Assembly (NCBI GenBank): GCA_002689445.1
Contig: NZGC01000056.1
Location: forward strand, 1-35,953
DNA length: 35,953 nucleotides
Direction of reading: 5' to 3'
DNA from: Gammaproteobacteria bacterium
GTDB taxonomy: Bacteria; Pseudomonadota; Gammaproteobacteria; Pseudomonadales; Azotimanducaceae
Below the pieces are notes generated by a model. That model saw only the letters and a list, made by a program, of their open reading frames with translations. It did not search any database and had not been told where the DNA came from. Positions 35,944 through 35,953 of this stretch are shown piece by piece. Position 1 is the stretch's first letter. Every line of letters starts with the position of its first letter. Both the position numbers and the translations under genes were made by a program.

Positions 35944-35953
35944 TTATGGCTGA

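Overview
The window looks like ordinary, gene-dense chromosome from a gammaproteobacterium with moderate G+C (judged by eye). Evidence for this is a syd homologue, a class I aroA, a complete twin-arginine set, and two gene blocks that (from memory) are syntenic with Pseudomonas-type genomes: ponA / pilMNOPQ-aroK-aroB / gltBD, and priA-ftsN-hslVU-DUF971-ubiE-ubiB-hisI-hisE-tatABC. I cannot name a genus. I see no insertion sequence, prophage, CRISPR array, rRNA or tRNA gene.

Layout. 1-5.5 kb: GNAT acetyltransferase, TauE-type exporter (minus strand), SDR oxidoreductase, HemJ-like membrane protein, syd overlapping aroA, and mdh on the minus strand. 5.53-6.27 kb: about 740 bp without a gene, holding an mdh promoter, a good sigma70 promoter and a roughly 350-nt structured leader in front of gltB. 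6.27-12.3 kb: gltB-gltD (glutamate synthase). 12.5-19.1 kb, minus strand: tightly coupled pilM-N-O-P-Q-aroK-aroB (type IV pilus alignment complex and secretin, then two shikimate enzymes). 19.3-24.3 kb: ponA (PBP1a), rpmE (minus), priA. 24.4-31.8 kb, plus strand: ftsN-like, hslV, hslU, DUF971, ubiE, ubiB, hisI, hisE, tatA, tatB, tatC, closed by an intrinsic terminator. 31.8-32.2 kb: about 400 bp apparently non-coding. 32.2-35.8 kb, minus strand: ABM-domain protein, dtd, a proline-iminopeptidase homologue and typA. The last 180 bp hold a typA promoter and an NtrC-like site.

How the genes fit together. Nitrogen assimilation (gltBD, and probably glnA just beyond the right edge), the shikimate pathway (aroA, aroK, aroB), the cell envelope (ponA, ftsN, pil, tat), protein quality control (hslVU), ubiquinone (ubiE, ubiB) and histidine (hisI, hisE) are all core functions. 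Many gene junctions overlap by 4-17 nt, indicating translational coupling.

I found no convincing new multi-gene system. The points most worth a second look are: the proline-iminopeptidase homologue, which has Gly in place of the catalytic Ser and Ala in place of a substrate-binding Glu; the NtrC-like site at the right edge; the long gltB leader; absence of ubiJ between ubiE and ubiB; and a gene-free stretch after tatC with faint resemblance to an integron recombination site.
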